A stretch of 64,000 nt of DNA, taken from assembly GCA_963748985.1 (NCBI GenBank), contig CAVVKQ010000026.1:62001-126000 (forward strand). The letters run 5' to 3'. This document shows, piece after piece, positions 48,401 to 56,026 of this stretch. The notes beneath the pieces were generated by a model that was given only the letters and a program-made list of their open reading frames with translations, was not told where the DNA came from and did not search any database. Position numbers and translations under genes: made by a program. How positions within the stretch are numbered: the first letter of the stretch is position 1; every line of letters begins with the position of its first letter. The DNA is from RPQJ01 sp963748985 (GTDB taxonomy: Bacteria > Pseudomonadota > Gammaproteobacteria > Steroidobacterales > Steroidobacteraceae).

Positions 48401-48676
48401 CGCGCGGCCGCAATCCGCGTTGCGCTGGTGACCGAGCCCGGATCGATTCGACTGCTGATCGAGGATGATGGCGTCGGCTTCGATCCCGAAGCGGTCAACC
48501 AACGCGTCAAGCGCGGCGAGCACCTGGGGCTCCTCGGCATGACCGAGCGCGTCAGGAATGCCGGGGGGGCCATCACGCTCGACTCGCGTCCAGGCGCCGG
48601 CAGCCGCATCGAAGCCTGGATTCCCTTCGCCAGGCCAGCAGCCCTTGCGGTCCCAACGTCCGTACGGCCGACATGA
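45425..48676 (+). CDS. Large two-component sensor: propeller repeats, Y_Y_Y domain, HisKA_3 kinase
   Basis: A 1,083-residue membrane sensor. After a signal/anchor (PKHFVLLALSALLIAADADA) come about 14 Reg_prop repeats with the pattern D-x-x-G-x-L-W-V/I-G-T, which form paired seven-bladed propellers. A Y_Y_Y domain (about residues 700-790) precedes a transmembrane helix near residue 800 (FRALVLVAAGLLVHGL) and a coiled coil. The kinase is of the NarX/HisKA_3 type, with SRISRELHDEFGQTLTAAKI (phospho-His in RELHDE) and an ATPase ending in LIEDDGVGFD and HLGLLGMTERV. Such sensors often detect polysaccharides or small periplasmic ligands. The start codon appears to be TTG at 45425. Its last codons overlap the NarL-type regulator by 4 bp. 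Confidence 0.92.
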   Translation: MPVPKHFVLLALSALLIAADADAARRFVEVGAGRGLDATVIPAMLVDRDGFLWAGSREGLFRYDGYQAVAFLPDPGQPGRVSDVDVRSLYEADDGALWVSTNTGGLNRRDPHTGVFEQFHHASGDPRSLSNESVYGVGQDAAGRLWVGTQKGLNRLDADGRGFTRFFHERGTPASLAHDWVYTLHLGPSKQLWIGTVGGGIDRWNDANGSFDHFGLARLAGGPAGLDDVFAIHEAADGRVWAGTRQGLVELDPVRREAARFDMADASGVQPLVTAMHADRAGRLWVATHAHGVLVVDLATRTWGRAHPGSIGAPGNLPAQPQLSLAATGNTLFVGTWGSGIYRAPLEEPEFRLLTTAADGRGLRHKNVTALLGSAVPGQPWVGSFGGGPQRVDVATGSVFPTGGDAADTIRQAGVVSLAAANDGSFFAGTTEGLHRFAADGRNLGLDKHARDRSDTIGEGYVGALMAAEQSGLWVGVGGSGLFFRDPRSGKFQAYRHDPATRDSLSGDYVTALAAGGVGRLWVGTRSNGLNLCRIQPWSCERFDGTGATQLNLGHHHVTALHRDRGGALWVATDGGGASRVLESPEGHVTGFERWGTPRGLLNDGIMAIESDDDGSLWFSTRHGLSRLDPATGRVVNQVAESGLPVSHFNTGASSSDPAFLHFGSVDGLLSVPRGTTLRPRPPAPVRITAIERLARGTGRSLPPAALRTGFATKLGDVLAVEFAVLDFAETTHEYAYRMQPNDAWTPLGRRRQLTFFGLAAGRYALEVRARDVFGQWSTSPALPFQIVPPFWMTGWFRALVLVAAGLLVHGLHTLRLRRLRRRNLVLEQLQQQREQALAQATRIQRELEDAYAGLRQLTGRLESAKEEECSRISRELHDEFGQTLTAAKINLQMVRQAMVDPAVVQRLEESVEMVDRMIQQARNIALGLRPPLLDEAGLVPALDHYLKSLAGRSGIRIDFEASPAAAGIPHGHNTTVFRVVQEAICNALRHARAAAIRVALVTEPGSIRLLIEDDGVGFDPEAVNQRVKRGEHLGLLGMTERVRNAGGAITLDSRPGAGSRIEAWIPFARPAALAVPTSVRPT

Positions 48677-49332
48677 CGCCCCGGCGCCGGATCCTGCTCG
48701 CCGACGATCACGCGCTCGTTCGCGCGGGCATCAGGGTCCTGCTTGAAAGCCTTCCCGGTGTTGAGATCGCGGGAGAAGTCGGAGACGGTCTCGATGCGAT
48801 CGAACGGATTCGCCGCGACCCGCCGGACGCCGTGCTGCTCGACATCACGCTGCCCGGTCTCAACGGCCTCGAGGTCGCCGCGAGTATTGCGCGACTGGGC
48901 ATTCGGACCCGCGTGCTGATGCTGTCCATGCACAATTCACCCGAGTACGCCGCACGCGCGCTGGCATGCGGAGCCGCGGGCTACCTCAACAAGGATTCCG
49001 CCTTCGATGAACTGGCCGCGGCGCTCGACGCGATCTGCAGCGGCCGGCGCTATCTGTGCCGGGCGCTCGACGCGGACAGGGTGCAACAGCTCGAAAAGCG
49101 CGTCGGCCAAGGCGTGTCCGGTCTCGAGCGGCTCACACCGCGCCAACGCCAGATCCTGCAACTGGTTGCCGAGAGCTACAGCACCCGGCAAATCGCCGAG
49201 CGGTTGTTCCTCAGCGTCAAGACGGTGGAGACCCACCGCAGCCAGATCATGGAACGGCTCGACATCCACGATGTGCCCGGCCTGGTCCGATTCGCGATCC
49301 GGCACGGCTTGCTGCCGCCCGAGTCGACATGA
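48673..49332 (+). CDS. NarL/LuxR-family response regulator
   Basis: A 219-residue regulator. The receiver has DDH (residues 11-13), phospho-acceptor Asp57 in VLLDITLPGLNG and the switch region KDSAFDELAA. The C-terminal LuxR-type helix-turn-helix reads LTPRQRQILQLVAESYSTRQIAERLFLSVKTVETHRSQIMERLDIHD. It is translationally coupled (4-bp overlap) to the propeller sensor kinase and is its likely partner. The target genes are unknown; the secreted protein encoded 111 bp downstream is a candidate. Confidence 0.93.
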   Translation: MTPRRRILLADDHALVRAGIRVLLESLPGVEIAGEVGDGLDAIERIRRDPPDAVLLDITLPGLNGLEVAASIARLGIRTRVLMLSMHNSPEYAARALACGAAGYLNKDSAFDELAAALDAICSGRRYLCRALDADRVQQLEKRVGQGVSGLERLTPRQRQILQLVAESYSTRQIAERLFLSVKTVETHRSQIMERLDIHDVPGLVRFAIRHGLLPPEST

Positions 49333-49443
49333 GCTGATTGTCAGGCTTTCCCCGATGGTTGTTGTCGGTGTCACCCGTCACATTTCGTCGGCCGTCCGGC
49401 GGCCCGGCCCGGTCCACCGCACGGCGTCGACGGAGGTCCAGAA

Positions 49444-50082
49444 GTGTCGACTCATGCCATGCAGATTCGCCGATTGGTCGCGGCAGCGGCGGTCGTGTTC
49501 GCCGGGTTCGCGGGCACACCCGCAGACGTGACGACGTTGCGGAAGCAGAATCTCACGCAACTGATCGCGGAATCCCAGACCATCATTTCCGGCAGGGTAG
49601 ATCGCGTAACCGACGGCATCGACGAACATGGGATGCCGTACACCGAGATCACCATCGCCGTCAGCAATTCCGCCAAGGGCACGGTGCAGGGTGGCACCCG
49701 TCACCGGTTCCGGCAGTTCGGTTTGCTGAAGCCGCGCGAGATGCCGAACGGGCAGTTGATGCTCGCGTTGTCACCCGAGGGCTTCCCGAAATGGGTCGAA
49801 GGTGAGCTGGTCGTCGCGTTCCTGCACAAGCCCGCCACTCGTACCGGGTTCCAGACGACCGCAGGGCTCGCGCAGGGAAAGCTGCGAATGCTCGATGGCC
49901 GCGCAAGCAACGAATTCAACAATGAAGGCCTGTTCGAAGGCGTGCACGTCCAGGACGGCCTGCTGGTCGCCAGGGAACGCGTGCTGCTGGCCAGCAAGGG
50001 CCCGGTCGACGCCGCGACCCTGATCCGCCTCATCGAACGCGCAGTGACCGGGAACTGGATCGAGAACGGAGAGATGCGCTGA
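49444..50082 (+). CDS. Secreted protein of unknown function
   Basis: A 212-residue protein with a signal peptide (MSTHAMQIRRLVAAAAVVFAGFAGTPADV). The rest is a beta-rich domain: QLIAESQTIISGRVDRVTDGID, PYTEITIAVSNSAKGTVQGG, then QLMLALSPEGFPKWVEGELVVAFLHKP. The alternation of S/G-rich strands resembles an OB-like or immunoglobulin-like fold, but I do not recognise the family with confidence. GTG at 49444 is chosen because GGAGGT lies 7 nt before it; ATG at 49459 is an alternative. It is followed within 5 bp by a convergent tRNA gene. Confidence 0.7.
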   Translation: MSTHAMQIRRLVAAAAVVFAGFAGTPADVTTLRKQNLTQLIAESQTIISGRVDRVTDGIDEHGMPYTEITIAVSNSAKGTVQGGTRHRFRQFGLLKPREMPNGQLMLALSPEGFPKWVEGELVVAFLHKPATRTGFQTTAGLAQGKLRMLDGRASNEFNNEGLFEGVHVQDGLLVARERVLLASKGPVDAATLIRLIERAVTGNWIENGEMR

Positions 50083-50086
50083 GAGA

Positions 50087-50163
50087 TGGCGCGCCCGACT
50101 GGATTCGAACCAGTGACCTTCGCCTTCGGAGGGCGACACTCTATCCAACTGAGCTACGGGCGC
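50087..50163 (-). tRNA. tRNA-Arg (anticodon CCG)
   Basis: The minus strand folds as a full cloverleaf: acceptor GCGCCCG/CGGGCGC, D arm GCTC...GAGT, anticodon stem TCGCC/GGCGA with loop CTCCGAA (anticodon CCG, reading CGG), T arm ACTGG-TTCGAAT-CCAGT, discriminator G and an encoded CCA (50087-50089). The length is 77 nt. It is a single gene with no neighbouring tRNA. Confidence 0.97.
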
Positions 50164-50338
50164 GTGGCTGGACCCCGAAAAGGGGCGCGAATCATAGCCC
50201 CGGGGCCCCTTCGCGTCCATTTGGGCCCGGCCGGCGTCCCGGCCGCTGCGCCCTGCCCCGGCGCCCCAGGGTGCGCCGCAGCCAGATCTGCACGTTATAC
50301 TTCGCGGCCTCGTCAAAGCCGCCGTCCGGAGTTCGACC

Positions 50339-50848
50339 GTGAGTGCAGAGCACGATCGCAAGTTTTTCGACACCTTCATGCTGATCCTCGGCATTCTGGC
50401 TGCCATCACCATCGGCCTGATGGTGCTGGCGGGCTTGGTCTCCGACCGGACTTCGAAGCGGTTTCACGACGAGGACCCGCGCAAGGTCGAGGAAACCCTG
50501 GCACGCATCGCGCCGGTCGCTCGCGTCGCGGTCGCGGGCCAGGACAACTCGGCGCTGGCACCTCCCGCCGCGGCTCAGACGGCCGCGGCCATCGACCTGC
50601 CGGGTGAACAGGTTTACCAGCAGGTCTGCACGGCATGCCATGGCGCCGCCGTCGCGGGCGCGCCCAAGACGGGCGACAAGGCCGCGTGGGCGCCGCGCAT
50701 TGCACAGGGTATGGAGCTGCTGCACAAACACTCGCTCGAGGGTTACCAGGGCAAAGCGGGCTACATGCCGCCCAAGGGTGGTCGCACGGACCTGAGCGAC
50801 CAGTCGGTCATGAATGCCGTCGATTACCTGGTCAGCCAGGCGCAGTAA
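50339..50848 (+). CDS. Membrane-anchored small cytochrome c (cytochrome c5-like)
   Basis: A 169-residue protein with an N-terminal transmembrane anchor (about residues 13-34, MLILGILAAITIGLMVLAGL), a flexible Ala-rich linker, and one class I haem site CTACHG (about residues 98-103). The axial Met is in YMPPKGGRTDLSD. This is the layout of cytochrome c5 / c555-type electron carriers tethered to the periplasmic side of the inner membrane. The start is GTG at 50339. The DUF4136 lipoprotein gene follows 4 bp later. Confidence 0.9.
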   Translation: MSAEHDRKFFDTFMLILGILAAITIGLMVLAGLVSDRTSKRFHDEDPRKVEETLARIAPVARVAVAGQDNSALAPPAAAQTAAAIDLPGEQVYQQVCTACHGAAVAGAPKTGDKAAWAPRIAQGMELLHKHSLEGYQGKAGYMPPKGGRTDLSDQSVMNAVDYLVSQAQ

Positions 50849-50852
50849 GCGG

Positions 50853-51413
50853 GTGTTTGCACGACTTGCACGCGCAATCGTCGTGGCCACCGCGGTGGCC
50901 GGCTTCGTCGCGGGCTGCGCGTCGCCGCCGCCAAAGCCCGACACGATGCGCGACCCGAGCGTCAACTTCTCGAACTTCAAGACGTTCGGCTGGACGGCGG
51001 GTGGCCCGGCCGACGCAGGCGACGCGCCGCTCAAGCTGCTCGACGCGAACATCCGCGCCGCCGTCGTCGACGTGATGCAGCGGAAGGGCTACGTCGAGGC
51101 ACCTGCCGGCACGACGCCGGACCTGCGTATTGCTTACGAGACCGCCAAGGCCGAGAAGCTCGAGAATAACCCCGTGCGCGTCGGCATCGGCGTCGGCAGC
51201 TGGGGCGGCAACATGGGTGGCTCGGTCAACATGGGCAGCCCGAGCGTCCGCAACTTCACCGAAGGCACGCTCGTCGTGCACGCCATCGACACGGCCCGCA
51301 ATGTCGAAGTCTGGCAGGGCCGCGTGTCGGGCAAGATGACGAAGGGCAGCGTCGAGCCCGCTGCCATCCGCCAGGCGGTCGGGGTGGCGATGGCTGATTT
51401 CCCGGTGCGCTAG
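50853..51413 (+). CDS. DUF4136 family lipoprotein
   Basis: A 186-residue lipoprotein with a short signal and lipobox VAGC (about residues 19-22), followed by the DUF4136 domain: FSNFKTFGWTAGG, ANIRAAVVDVMQRKGYVEA, TPDLRIAYETA, FTEGTLVVHAIDTARNVEVWQGRVSG. The domain is common in periplasmic/outer-membrane lipoproteins of unknown role. GTG at 50853, 4 bp after the cytochrome gene, gives a compact signal peptide. The frame opening at 50814 would start inside the cytochrome gene. The long hairpin of repeat copy 3 begins 35 nt after its stop. Confidence 0.88.
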   Translation: MFARLARAIVVATAVAGFVAGCASPPPKPDTMRDPSVNFSNFKTFGWTAGGPADAGDAPLKLLDANIRAAVVDVMQRKGYVEAPAGTTPDLRIAYETAKAEKLENNPVRVGIGVGSWGGNMGGSVNMGSPSVRNFTEGTLVVHAIDTARNVEVWQGRVSGKMTKGSVEPAAIRQAVGVAMADFPVR

Positions 51414-51448
51414 CACCCGGGATTTCGACCCGGGAACGGTTGGTGAGG

Positions 51449-51625
51449 GCGTTCGATCCGGGTCTGCTTCGGGCGAGCGGAAAGGCAGACACGCTCGCCC
51501 GAAGCAGACCCGGATCGAACGCTTGATCGACCGCGCCTGAACGAATTCTCGTCAAAGCCCGAGAATTCGCACGGCGCAAGCAACGTCGACGCGGTCACAG
51601 CGCATGACCCGCTACGAATGGGTCG
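51449..51625 (+). repeat. Structured intergenic repeat, copy 3
   Basis: Hairpin 1 is a perfect 31-bp stem (51449-51479 with 51492-51522) and loop GAAAGGCAGACA (51480-51491). Hairpin 2 is CGAATTCTCG/CGAGAATTCG (51542-51569); its outermost pair is C-G where copy 2 has T-A. Hairpin 3 is GGTCA/TGACC (51593-51609). Linkers GACCGCGCCTGA, CACGGCGCA and GGGTCGCG match copy 2. It is the main content of the 400-bp gap 51414-51813; from about 51630 to 51775 I see nothing recognisable, and the base composition falls. Confidence 0.87.
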
Positions 51626-51775
51626 CGACCAGCAACTACCATCGCTCCATCACCAAGCCGTGACGGTGGAACTCGTTCCGATGCGTGCCGCAAGCCCTAA
51701 GCAATGGGACGGACACTCAAAGGGGAATTTCGACCAAAGCGGACGTGGGTGGGTATCGCTGGAAAGTCTTCAAAG

Positions 51776-51803
51776 TTGACGTCATTGAGAAACGCAATAT
51801 CAA
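51776..51803 (+). promoter_or_regulatory. Possible sigma-70 promoter for the low-GC gene
   Basis: TTGACG (51776-51781) and TATCAA (51798-51803) are separated by 16 bp, close to the -35/-10 consensus. The predicted start would be only a few bases before the GTG at 51814, leaving a very short or absent leader. Based on two hexamers only. Confidence 0.4.
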
Positions 51804-51813
51804 ATGAGGGACC

Positions 51814-52308
51814 GTGACTGTACGCAAACTAAATACCTGGGTTGAAATTGCGGAGCTTATTTCCGCAGTCGCTGTCGTGATTTCCTTGGTTTACGTCGGT
51901 CTCCAAATACATCGAAGCACTCTGGAGTCAGACGCCGATATTCAGGCGGAGCTACTTTCGTATACGGTACAAAGAAGGTATCTGGTAGTTGAGAGCAGCG
52001 ACTTGTCCTCATTACTGGTGAAAGGATATGCCGATCCAACTCTGCTCTCGCCTGACGAAAGGCGACGGTTCCAGAGCTACCTTGAGATATTCTACGTCGC
52101 TTGGGAGCGCGCTCATATGACACGAGCCGCTGGACTTTTCTCGGAGGAGCTTTTCGACGGATGGAACCGCTGGTTCGTTTCAGTTGCGCAACATGACCCG
52201 GCATTCGTGTGGCCCATGGTGCGCGACTCACAAAGCTGGGATCCAAGTTTTATTCAGCACGTCAATGAATCACTAGACTACTTGAAGTCTGATAGGGAAA
52301 CGGACTAA
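51814..52308 (+). CDS. Low-GC hypothetical membrane-anchored protein
   Basis: A 164-residue protein. It begins TVRKLNTWVEIAELISAVAVV and continues ISLVYVGLQIHRST, an N-terminal transmembrane helix (about residues 9-31) with a short polar start. The soluble remainder is helical (SSLLVKGYADPTLLSPDERRRFQSYLEIFYVAWERAH...). The pattern is common in small proteins of marine and soil gammaproteobacteria; I do not recognise a named function. Base composition is markedly lower in GC than all neighbours, codons ending in A/T are frequent, and structured repeat copy 3 lies upstream, so recent transfer is likely. GTG at 51814 has GAGGG close before it. Confidence 0.75.
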   Translation: MTVRKLNTWVEIAELISAVAVVISLVYVGLQIHRSTLESDADIQAELLSYTVQRRYLVVESSDLSSLLVKGYADPTLLSPDERRRFQSYLEIFYVAWERAHMTRAAGLFSEELFDGWNRWFVSVAQHDPAFVWPMVRDSQSWDPSFIQHVNESLDYLKSDRETD

Positions 52309-52390
52309 CCGACTCCTTCTGGCCGTAAGTGCGCCTATGCGAACGTCTGCTTTTTCAGGTAGTCGGCCGCGGGGTCAGTTCGGGATGAAC

Positions 52391-52430
52391 ATCCGACTAA
52401 CCCCCAACCCCTATCCCCTAACCCCTTCCC
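52391..52430 (+). repeat. C-rich heptad tract at the ntrX 3' end
   Basis: ATCCGACTAA then CCCCCAA, CCCCTAT, CCCCTAA, CCCC and TTCCC, ending directly at the ntrX stop (52431). It has the same lead-in and units as the tracts at 10771 and 12792, in single orientation with no partner arm. On the ntrX sense strand it is a run of four G4 tracts just past the stop codon. The gap 52309-52390 before it shows nothing else recognisable. Confidence 0.85.
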
Positions 52431-53792
52431 TCAATCGTCCGCCTGGCGGAAATCCACTCCCAGCGAACGGAGCTTGCGGTACAGGTGCGTGCGCTCCATG
52501 CCCACGCGCTTCGCGAGCTGGCCGACCTTGCCATTGCAGAGCTGCAGCTGCTGCGTCAGGTAGGCGCGCTCGAAATGCTCGCGCGCTTCGCGCAGGGGCA
52601 ACGCCAGCAGGTCCTGCTTTACCAGCGGCTCGTCGACGGGCGACTGCGAGGAAATCTCGCGCTCGATTTCTTCGAGACGGATTTCTTCCGGCCCGCCCTG
52701 GATCAGCAGGCGGTGCACGAGATTCTTGAGCTCGCGGATGTTGCCGGGCCACGGATAGTTGCGCAGCCGATTTTGTGCCGCGACGCCGAAGCGCCGGAAC
52801 GGCAAGCGCTCGTCGTCGACGATGTGGTCGACGTAATAGCGCAGCAGCTCAGGCACGTCCTCGGCGTACTCGCGCAGCGGCGGAACCCGCAGCGTCAGCA
52901 CGTTCAGATTCGACAGCAGGTCCAACCGGAACGGCACCGGGCCACGGGTTTCGAAGCCGGGCTGCGCGGACGAGAGGATGCGCACGTCGAACCGCAGCGG
53001 CGCGCCGCGGCCGCCCTTGCGCTGGAACATGCCCGACTCGAACACGGCGAGCAGTAAACGCTGCGCACCCTGTGGCAGGTCCTCGAGGCCGTTGATGAAC
53101 AGCACGCCACCCTGCGCCTGCTCGAGCAGGCCCGCGGTCATGCCGCTCTCGTTTTCGACCCCGAGCAACACGTCTTCGGCGTTGCCCTCGGTGACCGCTC
53201 CCGCCGACAGGCTGATGATCGGACCGGTGGAACGCGCACTCAGCGCGTGGATGTAGCGTGCGAAGGCTTCGCGACCGGTTCCCGGCTCGCCGAGCACCAG
53301 CACCGGCGCGTCGTGCGGGGCGATCTGTTTCACTTTCTCGCGCAGATCGCGCATCAGGCGGCTGCGACCCACGGGTGCAATCAACGGCGGAACCAGCGTG
53401 CGCGTGGCTCGCTGCCGGCGCTTGCCCTCTTCGAGCGCGCGCGCGACGGTCCGCAGGAGCTTGGCCAGCGAGAGCGGCTTCTCGACGTAGTCGATCGCAC
53501 CGAGCCGCGTGGCTTCGACGGCGGTTTCGACCGTGCCGTGGCCGGACATCATGACGACCGGGGCCGTGAGCGCCTGCGACTGTTGCCACTCGCGCAACAG
53601 GCTGATGCCATCGGTGTCGGGCATCCAGATATCGAGCAATACGAGGTCCGGCGCCTGCTGCGCGCATGCGGCACGAGCCTCGGCGGCATTACCCGCAGTC
53701 TCGACGGTGTAGCCCTCCTCCGAGAGAATTTCCCGGACGAGTTCACGAATGTCGTTCTCGTCGTCGACGACGAGTATCCGCGCGTTGGTCAT
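52431..53792 (-). CDS. ntrX: NtrX-type response regulator with degenerate sigma-54 ATPase domain
   Basis: A 453-residue regulator. The receiver is intact (DDEND; phospho-acceptor Asp54 in VLLDIWMPDTDG; Lys in VEKPLSLA). The central AAA+ domain is recognisable, but its key residues are changed. Walker A reads GEPGTGREA (168-176, Lys to Arg). The GAFTGA loop is replaced by ESGMTA (215-220). Walker B reads GGVLFINGL (228-236) with no acidic pair. The C-terminal Fis-type helix-turn-helix (QLCNGKVGQLAKRVGMERTHLYRKLRSLGV) is intact. It should bind DNA and respond to NtrY but not drive sigma-54 promoters. It overlaps ntrY by 4 bp. Confidence 0.9.
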   Translation of the reverse strand: MTNARILVVDDENDIRELVREILSEEGYTVETAGNAAEARAACAQQAPDLVLLDIWMPDTDGISLLREWQQSQALTAPVVMMSGHGTVETAVEATRLGAIDYVEKPLSLAKLLRTVARALEEGKRRQRATRTLVPPLIAPVGRSRLMRDLREKVKQIAPHDAPVLVLGEPGTGREAFARYIHALSARSTGPIISLSAGAVTEGNAEDVLLGVENESGMTAGLLEQAQGGVLFINGLEDLPQGAQRLLLAVFESGMFQRKGGRGAPLRFDVRILSSAQPGFETRGPVPFRLDLLSNLNVLTLRVPPLREYAEDVPELLRYYVDHIVDDERLPFRRFGVAAQNRLRNYPWPGNIRELKNLVHRLLIQGGPEEIRLEEIEREISSQSPVDEPLVKQDLLALPLREAREHFERAYLTQQLQLCNGKVGQLAKRVGMERTHLYRKLRSLGVDFRQADD

Positions 53793-56026
53793 GCGCGTTC
53801 TCTCCTTGACTCCAATCTGCCGCGCGTATGCGCCGTGTCCGCCGCTGCTTCACTCAGCGGCAGATCGATACGAACCTGAGCGCCGCCGCCAGCGCGGTTG
53901 TCGGCCTCGATGTGTCCGCCGTGTTCTTCCACGATCTTGCGGACGATCGCGAGTCCCAGACCCGTGCCTTTGGTCTTCGTGGTCACGTACGGGTCGAACA
54001 CCTGCCCGATCAGCTCGCGCTGGAACCCGGGCCCATTGTCCTCCACCGTGATGCGCGCCACATCAGATTCGCCGCGCGCAACGCGCCGCGTCGACACCGC
54101 GATTGAACCATCGGCCTGCCCCTCGAGCGCCTCGACCGCGTTGGTGAGCAGGTTGTTGAGCAATTGTCGCAGGCGTCCGGGGTCGGCAACCAGGTTGTCG
54201 ATCTCCGGGTCGAGTTCGACCTTGAGGCGCACCCCACGGATCGCTCCCTGTGCGCGGTAGAGGTCGCTGACCTCGGTCACCATCTTGTTGAGGTCGACCG
54301 TGGCCATCTCGAGCCGCGGCGCACGTGCGTATTCGCTGAACGCATTGACCATTTCCTTCATCGCCTCGACCTGCTGCACGATCGTCTCGGTCGCGCGCTC
54401 GAGCATCTGCACATCCTTGGGATCGGTCATGCCCGGCAGCAGCTTGTGGCGCAGGCGCTCGGCGGACAGCCGGATCGGCGTGAGCGGGTTCTTGATCTCG
54501 TGAGCCAGGCGGCGGGCCACTTCGCCCCACGCGGCTTCGCGCTGCGCCTGCAGCATCGCGGTGATGTCGTCGAACACGAGCACGTAGCCGCCCGGCGTAT
54601 CGCCTTCAACCGGCAGCGGCGTGCACGCGCACATCAGGATACGGCGCCCACCACCGGTCTGGAACGCGAACTGCTCGCGCCATTCGACGGCGCCAGTCGC
54701 GAACCGCTGCTGGCAGGCGTCGGCGAACTGACGCGCGAGGTTCGATGACTCCGCGTCGGCAGCGCCAAACTGCGCACCCACCCGCGATTCGATGTCTTCT
54801 CCCAGGATCATCGCCGCCGCACGGTTTGCCGTACGCACGCGCCAATCCGGCTCGAGTGAAATCACGCCCGTCGACAGACGCGCCAGGATGACCGCAAGTT
54901 TGGCGCGCTCGGTCTCCACCGCCAGTTGCGCGCGGCGCTGGTCTTCACGCGCATGCCGCAGCCGCTTGGTCATGTCGTTGAACGAATGCACGAGGAAACC
55001 CATCTCGTCGTGCGACGTGAGGGGCAGCTTCGTGTCGAGGTCGCCCTGTGCCACTGCGCGCGTACCCTGCACGAGATCCTGGATCGGCTGCACGAGCCGC
55101 TGTGCAGTGAAGATCGCCCCGTACCACGCCGCGAGCAGCGACAGCAGCAGCACGACGGTCAGCGTGAGGATGAAACTCGCCTTGAGCGGCCGCCGCAGGT
55201 AGTCCTTCTCGCCGAACTGCTGGTAGGCCGCCTGCACCGTATCCGCCAACGCTCCAAGTCGCTCGGCTACGGGGTACATGGTCTGCAGCAACAGCCGTTC
55301 ACCGCCCAACGCGGGCGATTCACCGATCGGCACGGCCGTGCGGATCAGGTAGCCGCCGTTCTGCTGCGGCTCGAGGCTCACGAAGGGCTGTCCCTGCCGC
55401 AATTGCAGCAACACCTCGCCCGGGACGTCCTCCGGCACGATGTCCGAGGACAAGCCCTTGCTCACCGAGATGACCCGGCCCGACTCGGTCGCGACCGTGA
55501 GCTCGACCGCGCCGACCTGCCGTCGCATTGTTTCGAGCAACCCGGGCATCCTCGAGCCCGCGATGCCGATTTCCTCCGCGATGGCCTCGGAAGCTGCCAG
55601 GTGCTCACGCATGCGAACTTCCAGCGCCGAGCGCGACAGCACCAGTGCGTCGTCGAGGCTCCTGCGGATCTCGACGTTGAACCAGCTGTCGATGCCCTTG
55701 TTCAGGAACTGCACGGCGAAGAAGTACACGAGCAGGATCGGCAGCGTCGCGAGCACACCGAATATCCAGACCATGCGCGCCTTGAGGCGCGAGCCGATGA
55801 CGTGTCCACGCCAGTCCCGGATCAGCTGCGTCAGTTTCGTGGCGAGCAACCCGACCAGGACCACGAGGCCGGCAATGTTGATCCCCAGGATCCACGGATG
55901 CAGGCGGCTGAACTGCTCCGAATTCTGCGCGGTCTGGGCCATGAACAGGATGGCCGCAAGCCAGAGCAGGCCGCCGAGACCCATGGTCACTGCCAAGGCG
56001 GCACGTTTCAGGGTCGGAGCGTCCAT
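53789..56026 (-). CDS. ntrY: NtrY-type membrane sensor histidine kinase
   Basis: A 745-residue kinase. Three N-terminal transmembrane helices lie within residues 8-105, a periplasmic sensor loop follows, and a fourth helix is near residues 285-305. HAMP (VQGTRAVAQGDLDTKLPLTSHDEMG), PAS (about 375-480), the H box EVARRLAHEIKNPLTPIRLSAERL and an ATPase with DNGPGF and TKGTGLGLAIVRKIVEEHGG complete it. It senses redox or nitrogen status in relatives and phosphorylates NtrX. It overlaps ntrX by 4 bp and DUF4390 by 19 bp, forming a unit with the def-fmt-rsmB genes upstream. Confidence 0.93.
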   Translation of the reverse strand: MDAPTLKRAALAVTMGLGGLLWLAAILFMAQTAQNSEQFSRLHPWILGINIAGLVVLVGLLATKLTQLIRDWRGHVIGSRLKARMVWIFGVLATLPILLVYFFAVQFLNKGIDSWFNVEIRRSLDDALVLSRSALEVRMREHLAASEAIAEEIGIAGSRMPGLLETMRRQVGAVELTVATESGRVISVSKGLSSDIVPEDVPGEVLLQLRQGQPFVSLEPQQNGGYLIRTAVPIGESPALGGERLLLQTMYPVAERLGALADTVQAAYQQFGEKDYLRRPLKASFILTLTVVLLLSLLAAWYGAIFTAQRLVQPIQDLVQGTRAVAQGDLDTKLPLTSHDEMGFLVHSFNDMTKRLRHAREDQRRAQLAVETERAKLAVILARLSTGVISLEPDWRVRTANRAAAMILGEDIESRVGAQFGAADAESSNLARQFADACQQRFATGAVEWREQFAFQTGGGRRILMCACTPLPVEGDTPGGYVLVFDDITAMLQAQREAAWGEVARRLAHEIKNPLTPIRLSAERLRHKLLPGMTDPKDVQMLERATETIVQQVEAMKEMVNAFSEYARAPRLEMATVDLNKMVTEVSDLYRAQGAIRGVRLKVELDPEIDNLVADPGRLRQLLNNLLTNAVEALEGQADGSIAVSTRRVARGESDVARITVEDNGPGFQRELIGQVFDPYVTTKTKGTGLGLAIVRKIVEEHGGHIEADNRAGGGAQVRIDLPLSEAAADTAHTRGRLESRRERA

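Noticed and set aside
45107..48523. A 1,138-codon open frame antisense to the propeller histidine kinase
   Set aside because: It is the antisense shadow of a clear propeller/kinase gene in GC-rich DNA, with no recognisable domain and Arg/His/Gln-rich composition. The same holds for the long antisense frames over argG and the DUF1611-like gene.
49333..49443. A gene in the gap after the NarL-type regulator
   Set aside because: I see no frame with a start, ribosome site and protein-like composition; only the GGAGGT for the next gene is recognisable.
50164..50338. Terminator or small RNA in the GGGGCCCC-rich gap upstream of the tRNA
   Set aside because: There are short palindromes but no T-run or conserved motif, so nothing can be supported beyond likely promoter space for the tRNA and cytochrome genes.
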